Shown piece after piece: positions 7,483 to 20,011 of a stretch of DNA of 56,468 bases. Source of the DNA: Dehalococcoidia bacterium (GTDB lineage Bacteria; Chloroflexota; Dehalococcoidia; GIF9; AB-539-J10); assembly GCA_021157895.1 (NCBI GenBank), contig JAGGVQ010000007.1:1-56468 (forward strand), written 5' to 3'. How positions within the stretch are numbered: the first letter of the stretch is position 1; each line of letters begins with the position of its first letter. Made by a program: the position numbers and the translations under genes. The notes under the pieces are model-generated. The model did no database searches. It was not told where the DNA came from and saw only the letters and a list, made by a program, of their open reading frames with translations.

Positions 7483-9516
7483 CTACCCTCTCTCCAGCTT
7501 AACGGCACATACTTTGTATTCGGGGATTTCGGCTACCGGGTCCAGGTTAGCTGCTGTGAGCTTGTTGGCTGCTGCCTCAGCAAAGTGGAAGGGGATGAAC
7601 ACTAATCCCTCCTGGATTGTATCAACAACTTTGGCTTGTAGAGAAATGTCTCCCCTTCTTGAGGAAACTTTTACTGTCGCTTTATTTCGTATTCCTACCT
7701 TCGCAGCGTCTTGAGGATTAATCTCTACAAATCCTTCAGGGATTTCTCTATTCAGTGCCCAGTCTTTCCGTGTCATTGTCCCTGTGTGCCAGTGGAAGCC
7801 AACCCGCCCGGTGGTAAGAGTAAAAGGATAGTTGGCATCTGGTAATTCGACTGGTGGACGATAGGGTATAGCAAAGAGCTTGCCCTGTCCTCCGGCGCGG
7901 CTAAATTTCTCCTTGTGAAGATAAGGTGTGCCTGGATGGTCTGGTGAGGGGCAAGGCCAGCTTAGCCCTCCGCCTTCCAGGCGATTATAGCTAATGCCCG
8001 CGTAGCTTGGGGTTAGCTTCGCTATTTCATCCATCACTTCGCTAGGAGAGGGATAAGCCATTTTATAGCCAAGATGGGAAGATAGCTCAGTTATTATTTT
8101 CCAATCGGGTCTACTTTCACCTATGGGGTCAATAGCCTTCCTCACTCGCTGCACCTTCCTCTCGGTAGAGGTAAAAGTGCCGTCCTTTTCGGCGAAGGAA
8201 ACCCCGGGAAGAACTATGTGGGCTAGCTTGGCGGTCTCAGTTAGGAAGATGTCCTGTACAACCAGAAAATCCAGCTTCTTCAGGGCTTTCTCAGTATGGT
8301 TTATGTCAGGGTCAGATATCATAGGATTCTCTCCCATGATGTAGAGTGCCTTGATACTACCATCTATAAATTTATTCATTGCCCCGGTCACAGTAGCCCC
8401 CGGTTTTGAGGGCAATTTCACCCCCCACGCTTTCTCGAACTTCTGCCGTAATTCATCGTTGGCTACTGCTTGATAGCCAGGGAAGACATTGGGCAGGGCT
8501 CCCATATCACAAGCACCCTGAACATTATTCTGTCCTCGCAATGGATTCACCCCGGTAGATTCTTTGCCTACATTACCTGTTACCATGGCAAGGTTGGCAC
8601 ATGACATGACATTATCAACCCCGGTGGTGTGTTGGGTAATTCCCATAGCGTATATAATGCTACTGCTTTTACCTGTAGCGTAAATGCGGGCTGCCTCTAT
8701 GATTTGTTCTGCAGGCACTCCAGTAATTCGAGATGTTTTCTGTGGGGTGAATTTGGCTACTTCCTCTCTGAGTGCCCCGAAACCTTCGGTGCGACCACTG
8801 ATGAATTTTTTATCTATCAAGCCCTCGGTGATAATTACATTAAGCATACCGTTGATGAGAGCCACATCCGTTCCTACTTTGTGACTGAGGTGGATAGTGG
8901 CTATCTTGGTTAGCTGAATTTGCCGTGGGTCGGCGATAATTAACTTGGCTCCCCCTTTTACTGCCTTTATTATCTGATTGGCGACCAGTGGGTGCTGCTC
9001 ACTGGTATTTGAGCCAATCACAAAAATTACATCAGCATTACCAATCTCGGGAATAGAATTGGTCATAGCCCCACTGCCAAAAGTCTGGGCGAGGCCGATG
9101 ACTGTAGATGAGTGACATAAGCGGGCACATTGGTCAATATTATTGGTTCCGATAGCAGCTCGAGCGAGCTTTTGCAACAGGTAGTTCTCCTCGTTGGTAC
9201 ATTTCGACGAGGAGAAGACAGCGATAGAATCACTTCCATGCTGCTCTTTTATTTGCTGGAGTTTATTTGCAATCAGCTTGTAGCTTTCATCCCAGGATGC
9301 TTCTCTAAATTTATCCCCTTGCCTGATTAAGGGTGTTTTTAGTCTTTCCGGGCTATGGATATAGTCGTGTCCCCTCCATCCCTTAATGCACAGTTTACCC
9401 TGGCTCACCGGGTGTGAAGGGCAAGGATAAACAGCAACAACTCTATTATTCTCAACCCCTAAGTAGAAATTGCAGCCGCACCCACAAAATTCGCAGGTAG
9501 TCAGTACCTTCTTCAA
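7483..9516 (-). CDS. fdhA: Formate dehydrogenase catalytic subunit, molybdopterin type
   Basis: Oxidises formate to CO2 or runs in reverse, using a bis-molybdopterin Mo/W cofactor. The N-terminal [4Fe-4S] site is CEFCGCGC with a later C in GKLCIKGW. The metal-ligand motif reads CARLCHSS, so this is the cysteine and not the selenocysteine form. MopB core motifs such as MGENPMISDPD and a C-terminal dinucleotide-binding domain (TTGRVGFHWHTGTMTRKDWALN) are present. Length is 677 aa. Translation starts at TTG behind AGGAGG. It is followed by HydB- and HydG-like subunits and preceded by a formate channel gene, giving a soluble FdhABC-like complex. Confidence 0.92.
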   Translation of the reverse strand: MKKVLTTCEFCGCGCNFYLGVENNRVVAVYPCPSHPVSQGKLCIKGWRGHDYIHSPERLKTPLIRQGDKFREASWDESYKLIANKLQQIKEQHGSDSIAVFSSSKCTNEENYLLQKLARAAIGTNNIDQCARLCHSSTVIGLAQTFGSGAMTNSIPEIGNADVIFVIGSNTSEQHPLVANQIIKAVKGGAKLIIADPRQIQLTKIATIHLSHKVGTDVALINGMLNVIITEGLIDKKFISGRTEGFGALREEVAKFTPQKTSRITGVPAEQIIEAARIYATGKSSSIIYAMGITQHTTGVDNVMSCANLAMVTGNVGKESTGVNPLRGQNNVQGACDMGALPNVFPGYQAVANDELRQKFEKAWGVKLPSKPGATVTGAMNKFIDGSIKALYIMGENPMISDPDINHTEKALKKLDFLVVQDIFLTETAKLAHIVLPGVSFAEKDGTFTSTERKVQRVRKAIDPIGESRPDWKIITELSSHLGYKMAYPSPSEVMDEIAKLTPSYAGISYNRLEGGGLSWPCPSPDHPGTPYLHKEKFSRAGGQGKLFAIPYRPPVELPDANYPFTLTTGRVGFHWHTGTMTRKDWALNREIPEGFVEINPQDAAKVGIRNKATVKVSSRRGDISLQAKVVDTIQEGLVFIPFHFAEAAANKLTAANLDPVAEIPEYKVCAVKLERG

Positions 9517-9569
9517 TATTGGCCTCCTTCACTCCTATACCCCGAAGATTGGATTCCTTGCGCTTGTGA

Positions 9570-9722
9570 TTATCCTTCGCTGCCCCTAAAAGCAGCAAGC
9601 AAGATTGACAGCATGCCAAGGAGACTCAGCACTATCACCAGATAGTTATTCCAGCATGCACAGCATGCTCCAGCGAATACTAGCAGCATGCCGCCCAGAA
9701 AGCTTTTCTCTCCTATACTCAT
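9570..9722 (-). CDS. 50-aa membrane peptide in formate operon
   Basis: This small gene is below the ORF-track cutoff. The minus strand reads ATG AGT ATA GGA through to TAA, giving MSIGEKSFLGGMLLVFAGAC and then CACWNNYLVIVLSLLGMLSILLAAFRGSEG: two hydrophobic segments (about 10-20 and 27-44) with a CCAC motif between. A good Shine-Dalgarno sequence, AAGGAG, lies inside the end of the OB-fold gene, whose stop codon ends 1 nt before this ATG. Both facts argue for a real, translationally coupled gene. The word AGCATGC occurs four times in it. I do not recognise a family; an accessory subunit anchoring or modulating the formate system is a guess. Confidence 0.6.
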   Translation of the reverse strand: MSIGEKSFLGGMLLVFAGACCACWNNYLVIVLSLLGMLSILLAAFRGSEG

Positions 9723-9723
9723 G

Positions 9724-10191
9724 TCATCTCTCCTTAATATCAGGTATCTTGCTGATACTCATACCCGAAATTGCTGGATTTCCCCGCAGCAACATCTTTC
9801 GCATTATCATTCCCACGACCTGTATTTTATCACCGACCATTACATCTGATGGGAATGAGGTAAATATGATCACGGGGATGGTTCCTGTATTATCCCTTAT
9901 GCTTAGTAGTGGGCGATTCATCCATCTGAATGAGATCTTTTCTACAGTGCCTATTACCTTGACTGGCTCGCCTATTCTACTCATATTGATGTTCTGTATT
10001 TTTTCAAGCTTTAATCTAGCGGCATGGGCCTCGTCTATTTCAGAGGATACTTGCTGGTTTAAGCTGGAGAAAATCATTGGTATAACTAGAAGCGCCAGAA
10101 GCATAGGAATAGCCAGTGTCAAGAGGTGGTAATCCCTGGTATTTACAATAGCGATAATTGTTGCTACCACCCCGAGCCCAAAGGCTATCAT
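9724..10191 (-). CDS. Membrane-anchored OB-fold protein
   Basis: A 155-aa protein with two N-terminal transmembrane helices (about 1-15 and 22-42), a short helical linker, and a C-terminal OB-fold (about 70-145). The fold is suggested by the pattern GEPVKVIGTVEKIS, LLSIRDNTGTIPVIIF and VMVGDKIQVVGMIMRK, as in NfeD/tRNA_anti-like domains. It sits between the formate channel (34 nt upstream) and the 50-aa membrane peptide. I know no defined function. Its position suggests a part in the membrane side of formate metabolism or cofactor handling, but that is only context. Confidence 0.7.
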   Translation of the reverse strand: MIAFGLGVVATIIAIVNTRDYHLLTLAIPMLLALLVIPMIFSSLNQQVSSEIDEAHAARLKLEKIQNINMSRIGEPVKVIGTVEKISFRWMNRPLLSIRDNTGTIPVIIFTSFPSDVMVGDKIQVVGMIMRKMLLRGNPAISGMSISKIPDIKER

Positions 10192-10225
10192 GGCTGGCAG
10201 CGATATTCTTGGTAGTCTTATTATC

Positions 10226-11113
10226 TTAATTGCTCGATTCCTTGGGTAGTTCCTTTCTGAAGGCGTAGAAGTAAAAGACAGCTATAAAAAGAAAACCACC
10301 GATTATATTACCTATGGTAGTTGGCAGTTCATTCCAGTACCACATGTCAACCATGGTGATTCCCCCATAATGTGATAACAGTCCGCCTACCTTATCGATA
10401 ACGTCAGGGTATTTGTTTACCAGCATCATTCCTGTTGGTATGAAGTACATGTTGGCTACACAGTGCTCAAATCCTGATGAAACGAAGGCCATGATAGGGA
10501 ACCATACCCCAAAGAATTTTCCGACGACATTGTCCGCGGTAAGAGCCAGTAAGATCGCAATATTGACCAGGAAGTTACAGCCTATCGCTTTCCAGAAGCA
10601 GGACCACAGGCCCCATCCCCCGGCCATCTTATAAGTTAGTGTTTTGGCGGCGGCGATGCCGACAGCATGCTCACCAAAGGCATTAACGGCCATCCCCGTT
10701 TCAGTTGCGCTGACAAAGGGTCCAGATGCCATCAGATAGGCGTAGAAAACTGAACCAACGATGTTGCCAATATATACCCATAACCAGACTCTTAGTACTT
10801 TTGACCAAGGGGTTTTTTTCATCATGGCTGCCATGGGCACTAGCATACAATCTCCGGTAAACAGCTCAGCCCCGGTTAGTACTATAGCGATCAATCCTAC
10901 GGGGAAAACTGCTCCGGCGATCAGCTGGGAAATGCCAGGCCCCATGATGCTGGCTACACCCGTACTGCAAACAGTGGCTAAGGCTCCCCCAATAGCGATA
11001 TATGCTCCTGCGAGGAAACCTCGCAGGAGCAATTGAAATACTGGAAGATTTGATTTGTAGACCCCTGCATTTCCTGCCATGAGGGTCATTTTTGCTGGTG
11101 GATTAAAGGCCAT
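10226..11113 (-). CDS. focA: Formate/nitrite transporter family channel
   Basis: A pentameric FNT channel, most likely for formate given the fdhA operon behind it. The 295 aa hold six hydrophobic segments, with family features such as GAYIAIGGALATV, the LTGAELFTGDCM region of the broken helix, NFLVNIAILLALTADN and the GFEHCVANMYFIPTGM motif of the second broken helix. First gene of the operon, with AAGGAG 12 nt before ATG. The other possible substrates (nitrite, hydrosulfide) are less likely here because no matching enzymes are nearby. Confidence 0.9.
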   Translation of the reverse strand: MAFNPPAKMTLMAGNAGVYKSNLPVFQLLLRGFLAGAYIAIGGALATVCSTGVASIMGPGISQLIAGAVFPVGLIAIVLTGAELFTGDCMLVPMAAMMKKTPWSKVLRVWLWVYIGNIVGSVFYAYLMASGPFVSATETGMAVNAFGEHAVGIAAAKTLTYKMAGGWGLWSCFWKAIGCNFLVNIAILLALTADNVVGKFFGVWFPIMAFVSSGFEHCVANMYFIPTGMMLVNKYPDVIDKVGGLLSHYGGITMVDMWYWNELPTTIGNIIGGFLFIAVFYFYAFRKELPKESSN

Positions 11114-13468
<2,355 letters not shown>

Positions 13469-13495
13469 GTTATGTTAAAAGGCTCTTTTTACATT

Positions 13496-14017
13496 CTATT
13501 GTAAGGGAAGTTCCTCTTGGATTTCTGCGATGGTGGTCTGGAACAAGTTGGTGTAATAGCTTGGTAATTCTGGGATGTTGAAGAATCTGGCATCCTCCAC
13601 TTCATCATTTGGGATTAGCTTGTCGTCGGTTACTTTTACGAGATATTGAACAATTAACATGTCTCCATAGATTTCCTTGTCCTCTCGCCGTGCTATGCCG
13701 ATCAGCTTTACTATTTCTCCCGAGGTTCCCGTTTCTTCCTTTAGCTCTCTCAGGCAAGCTTGCTCTGAAGTCTCTCCGCTCTCGATGAAACCTGAAGGGG
13801 AGGCCCATATTCCTTTTTTGGGAGGGATGCCTCTCTTGATTAACAGTAGCTGTTTGCCTTTTACTGCGACTGCTAGAGCTACCGGCAGAGGATTCTTATA
13901 ATCGACGAAGTCGCAGTTGGAGCAGCATTTTCTTGTCTTACCATCGATGAATCCTGCATGTAGAGGAGCTCCACAGATAGGGCAATAGTTATATTCTTTC
14001 ATCCTTGGAAGGGGCAA
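13496..14017 (-). CDS. Nudix hydrolase with N-terminal zinc ribbon
   Basis: Hydrolyses nucleoside diphosphates linked to another group. The complete Nudix box is GFIESGETSEQACLRELKEETG. An N-terminal zinc ribbon (CPICG ... CCSNC) precedes it, as in NudC-like or ADP-ribose pyrophosphatase-like members. Length is 173 aa from a TTG start, or 168 aa from the ATG at the sixth codon, which better matches the usual start just before the ribbon. It converges on ligA (27-nt gap) and is divergent from pth. The substrate cannot be told from sequence. Confidence 0.85.
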   Translation of the reverse strand: MPLPRMKEYNYCPICGAPLHAGFIDGKTRKCCSNCDFVDYKNPLPVALAVAVKGKQLLLIKRGIPPKKGIWASPSGFIESGETSEQACLRELKEETGTSGEIVKLIGIARREDKEIYGDMLIVQYLVKVTDDKLIPNDEVEDARFFNIPELPSYYTNLFQTTIAEIQEELPLQ

Positions 14018-14068
14018 AGTCTATACTATAGTTTAGTTTATAATATAACATAAAGTGGGGAGACGTTC

Positions 14069-14644
14069 ATGAAGTTAATTGTTGGTTTGGGAAATCGGGG
14101 GAGGATATATGCGCATAATCGTCATAATATTGGGTTTCACTGCCTGAACTATTTCGCTAGGGTTCATGATATCCATTTTGACCGGCAGCAGTGTCGGGCC
14201 AGGGTAGGATTTGATAAAACTGGTGAATTGTTGTTGGTCAAGCCCAGCACTTTTATCAACCTCAGTGGTGAATCCGTTGCTTCCCTGGCACACAGGTATC
14301 ATGTTGCTGTCGAGGATATCCTGGTAATTTGTGACGACCTGGATTTACCCCTGGGTAAAGTTCGCTTGCGCCAAAATGGTGGGTCTGGAGGCCATAAGGG
14401 GATGAGATCTATTATATCTGAACTGGGTAGTGATGAGTTCCCTCGCATCAGGGTAGGTATTGGCCGACCGGCTGATTTCACGGGTGTGTCCACCACTGAC
14501 ACCGACATGATAGTTGATTATGTGCTTGGTGATATTACTTCACAGGAAGAGGAAATACTCAAGCCGGCGATTCTTAAGGTATCTGAAGCTATCGATTGTT
14601 TTCTCCAGCAGGGGATGGAGATAGCTATGAGCAGGTTTAACTAG
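14069..14644 (+). CDS. pth: Peptidyl-tRNA hydrolase
   Basis: Releases tRNA from peptidyl-tRNAs that drop off the ribosome. The family N terminus KLIVGLGNRGRIYAHNRHNIGF carries the conserved Asn and catalytic His of the NRHNIGF motif; KPSTFINLSGESV and CDDLDLPLGKVRLRQNGGSGGHKGMRSI are also canonical. Length 191 aa is normal. A GGGGAG Shine-Dalgarno sequence precedes ATG. A TATAAT at about 14038 may be its -10 box. Confidence 0.95.
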   Translation: MKLIVGLGNRGRIYAHNRHNIGFHCLNYFARVHDIHFDRQQCRARVGFDKTGELLLVKPSTFINLSGESVASLAHRYHVAVEDILVICDDLDLPLGKVRLRQNGGSGGHKGMRSIISELGSDEFPRIRVGIGRPADFTGVSTTDTDMIVDYVLGDITSQEEEILKPAILKVSEAIDCFLQQGMEIAMSRFN

Positions 14645-14673
14645 AAACGAGGATTTGGCAGGCACAGGTAGTG

Positions 14674-17464
<2,791 letters not shown>

Positions 17465-17486
17465 TGATATATCAGGAGGTAAGTAA

Positions 17487-18506
17487 ATGACGACGATTGG
17501 TATTAATGGATTTGGCCGTATCGGAAGGTTAACCCTCAGGGCAATCAAGCAATTGCATGGTAGGGATCTGGAAGTTGTCGCGGTGAATGATCTCACAGAT
17601 GTTAAAACTAGTGCGCACCTGTTTAAATATGATAGCACCTACGGTGTTTATCCTGGCACAGTGGAAGCCAAGGGAGATGCTATTGTAGTGGATGGGAGGG
17701 CAATCAAGGTGTTAGCAGAACGTGAGCCAGAAAAATTGCCCTGGCGAAAGCTGGGTGCTGAGATAATTCTGGAATCCACGGGAATATTTACTGGAATTCC
17801 AGATGCTCTTCGTCACCTTGATGCTGGCGCCAAGAGGGTAATTTTGACTGCTCGGTACAAGGGCAGTGCGGTAAATGCGGTTATGGTTAATATGGGAGTT
17901 AACCAGGATGATTACAATCCTGACCAGCACCAGCTGATTTCTATGGCTTCCTGCACTACGAATAGTTTGACTCCGCTTATGAAGGTCTTGCTGGATAATC
18001 TTGGTATTGAAAAAGCATTGATGACCACCATTCATTCTTACACCAATGATCAGAGAATTCTGGATTTTGGCCATAAAGATTTACGCCGAGCTCGTGCTGC
18101 TGCACTGTCAATAATTCCTACCACCACTAATGCTGCAGTAGCAGTCACTGAGGTTATCCCGGCGCTCAAAGGGAAGTTTGATGGAATGTCGATGCGGGTG
18201 CCGACACCTACAGGTTCACTCTCGGATGTCACTGCTATTGTTGGGCGCGATACTACCGCCGAGGAAGTAAATAGCCTGCTGAAGAAGGCTTCAGAGAATG
18301 AGATGAAGGGGATACTGGGATATACTGAAGAGCCGCTGGTATCCCGAGACATAGTGGGAACCACATATTCAGCGATTGTCGATGCCCTGTCTACGAGGGT
18401 GATGGATGGGAACATGGTTAAGGTGTTGACCTGGTATGATAACGAGTGGGCCTATAGTGCTCGGATTGCTGATCTTGCCATCTATATTGCCAGCAAAGGC
18501 CTGTAG
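17487..18506 (+). CDS. gap: Glyceraldehyde-3-phosphate dehydrogenase, type I
   Basis: NAD(P)-dependent oxidation of glyceraldehyde-3-phosphate. TIGINGFGRIGRLTLRA is the nucleotide-binding start, and the active-site Cys is in SMASCTTNSLTP (the second Cys common in other GAPDHs is Ser here). The C-terminal WYDNEWAYSARIADL is conserved. Length is 339 aa. A strong AGGAGG lies 9 nt before ATG, in contrast to the leaderless-looking genes around it. Confidence 0.97.
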   Translation: MTTIGINGFGRIGRLTLRAIKQLHGRDLEVVAVNDLTDVKTSAHLFKYDSTYGVYPGTVEAKGDAIVVDGRAIKVLAEREPEKLPWRKLGAEIILESTGIFTGIPDALRHLDAGAKRVILTARYKGSAVNAVMVNMGVNQDDYNPDQHQLISMASCTTNSLTPLMKVLLDNLGIEKALMTTIHSYTNDQRILDFGHKDLRRARAAALSIIPTTTNAAVAVTEVIPALKGKFDGMSMRVPTPTGSLSDVTAIVGRDTTAEEVNSLLKKASENEMKGILGYTEEPLVSRDIVGTTYSAIVDALSTRVMDGNMVKVLTWYDNEWAYSARIADLAIYIASKGL

Positions 18507-18594
18507 AATGTCCTGGTAGCAGTGGGTACTGTTTGGGCGGGAATGCGTTATATATTAGCCCAATAAACTTTTCCTTATTCCTTTCGTTTTTCAC

Positions 18595-18600
18595 TATAAT
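18595..18600 (+). promoter_or_regulatory. -10 box of the ECF sigma gene
   Basis: A perfect TATAAT ends 13 nt before ATG 18614. The -35 region (TCCTTA at 17-nt spacing) is poor. There is no Shine-Dalgarno sequence in the very short leader. Confidence 0.4.
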
Positions 18601-18613
18601 AGACATCACGCCG

Positions 18614-19153
18614 ATGTCTAGTGAGAAAGATGTAGTCGCTCGAGCAATAAAGGGGGATGGGGAAGCTTTTACTCAGCTCTATGAGGCAAACTTCGATAGG
18701 ATATATCGCTATATTTACCTGAGAGTAGGAAATATATCTGAAGCTGAGGATTTAACCCAAGAGGTGTTTGTTAAGGCTATGGGAGCGCTTTCCTCATATC
18801 GCTGGCGGAATTTGCCCTTTATCTCCTGGCTGTTTCGCATTGCTCGCAACCAGGTTATTGATTACCTGAGGAAGAGGGATAAAGTGGTGACACAGGAACT
18901 GGATGACAATATTACTCTGCATGCAGAGTCGGGTCCTGCGGATATCACTGAACGGAAGCTTGAGATTGAGAAACTGGCGGGGTTAATCGACAAATTGTCT
19001 CCAGCGCAAAAGGAAGTGATTATCCTCCGTTTTAGCTCCGAACTCTCCATCATCGAGACAGCTACTGCCTTGGGGAAAAAACAAGGAACGATTAAGGCTT
19101 TACAGTATACAGGGATAATGGCGCTGAGGAATATGGTGTTTGAGGATAAATAG
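18614..19153 (+). CDS. ECF-type RNA polymerase sigma factor
   Basis: A sigma-70-family factor with region 2 (YEANFDRIYRYIYLRVGNISEAEDLTQEVFVKA, then WLFRIARNQVIDYLR) and region 4 (LSPAQKEVIILRFSSELSIIETATALGKKQGTIKAL). I start it at ATG 18614 (179 aa); the ORF-track start at 18533 adds residues unlike the family and lies upstream of the -10 box. It is followed after 3 nt by a DUF5667 membrane protein, the usual partner of this ECF type in Chloroflexi and actinobacteria, probably acting as its anti-sigma factor. Confidence 0.88.
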   Translation: MSSEKDVVARAIKGDGEAFTQLYEANFDRIYRYIYLRVGNISEAEDLTQEVFVKAMGALSSYRWRNLPFISWLFRIARNQVIDYLRKRDKVVTQELDDNITLHAESGPADITERKLEIEKLAGLIDKLSPAQKEVIILRFSSELSIIETATALGKKQGTIKALQYTGIMALRNMVFEDK

Positions 19154-19156
19154 TTG

Positions 19157-19969
19157 ATGACACAGCAAATGCAGGATGTATTGGTTCGGTGTATAGAGCG
19201 GTTATCTGCCGGGGATAGAGTGGAAAATTGCCTTAGGGATTATCCGGAGCAGGCTTCTGAGTTGAAGCCGTTGTTGCAGACTACCATTGCTGTTCGACGA
19301 AGTTGCTCTGCCGTTAAACCACGGGCGGAGTATAAAGCTAAGGTTTATGACTATCTGGAACAGTTATATTGTGATAGACAAGCCAGGAAGGGAAGAGGAT
19401 GGAGCTTTTTCGCCTGGCATAGGCATTGGGCTGTGGCTATGATAGCTGTTGTGATGGTGTTATTTTCTGGCATGGGGATAGTCGTGGCATCTTCTGGGGC
19501 TTTGCCTGGTGAGTCCCTTTATACGATAAAGCTGGTCACGGAGAAAGTAAAGCTGGCGACCTCTGTATCTGATATGCATAAGGCGAAATTGCACATTCAA
19601 TTTGCCGAAAGGAGAGCAGATGAGATCGCGCGGTTGGTTCGAGAGGGCAAAACTGAATCTATACCTGCTTTGACCGATGAAATTGGGAATCAGTTGAATT
19701 GTGTAATTTTTGGGTCTCGGGCAATGAAGAATTTTCAGGCAGGAGATTCCCAATTGCCTTCTACTGAGAATTTCTGGATGGGGAGTGCGGAAGAAAGTGA
19801 AGTTACCGAGATAATAGAATTGTTACACCAAAGTCGAGAGCGAAGCCTGCATGAATTGAATGATGCCTTGTCTCAAAGTTCATTGACGGCCTTACCCAGT
19901 CTGGAACAGGCCATAAGAGATACAAGTCAGGCTTATGATGATACACTGCTCATACTGGAGGGTGACTAG
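19157..19969 (+). CDS. DUF5667 membrane protein, probable anti-sigma partner
   Basis: A 270-aa protein with an N-terminal helical segment resembling anti-sigma domains (VLVRCIERLSAGDRVENCLRDYPEQASELKPLL), one transmembrane helix (about 94-118, HWAVAMIAVVMVLFSGMGIVV) and an extracytoplasmic helical domain beginning ALPGESLYTIKLVTEKVKL, the mark of DUF5667. The first part probably holds the sigma factor while the outer domain senses an unknown signal. ATG 19157 is preferred over the TTG at 19154. Confidence 0.8.
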   Translation: MTQQMQDVLVRCIERLSAGDRVENCLRDYPEQASELKPLLQTTIAVRRSCSAVKPRAEYKAKVYDYLEQLYCDRQARKGRGWSFFAWHRHWAVAMIAVVMVLFSGMGIVVASSGALPGESLYTIKLVTEKVKLATSVSDMHKAKLHIQFAERRADEIARLVREGKTESIPALTDEIGNQLNCVIFGSRAMKNFQAGDSQLPSTENFWMGSAEESEVTEIIELLHQSRERSLHELNDALSQSSLTALPSLEQAIRDTSQAYDDTLLILEGD

Positions 19970-19994
19970 CCTTTTGGAGAGGTAGTAACCAGGG

Positions 19995-20000
19995 TATAAT
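19995..20000 (+). promoter_or_regulatory. -10 box of dnaX
   Basis: TATAAT ends 11 nt before ATG 20012, again with no Shine-Dalgarno sequence. No convincing -35 box at 16-18 nt spacing (TTTTGG at 17). Confidence 0.35.
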
Positions 20001-20011
20001 AAGCGGTGTCT

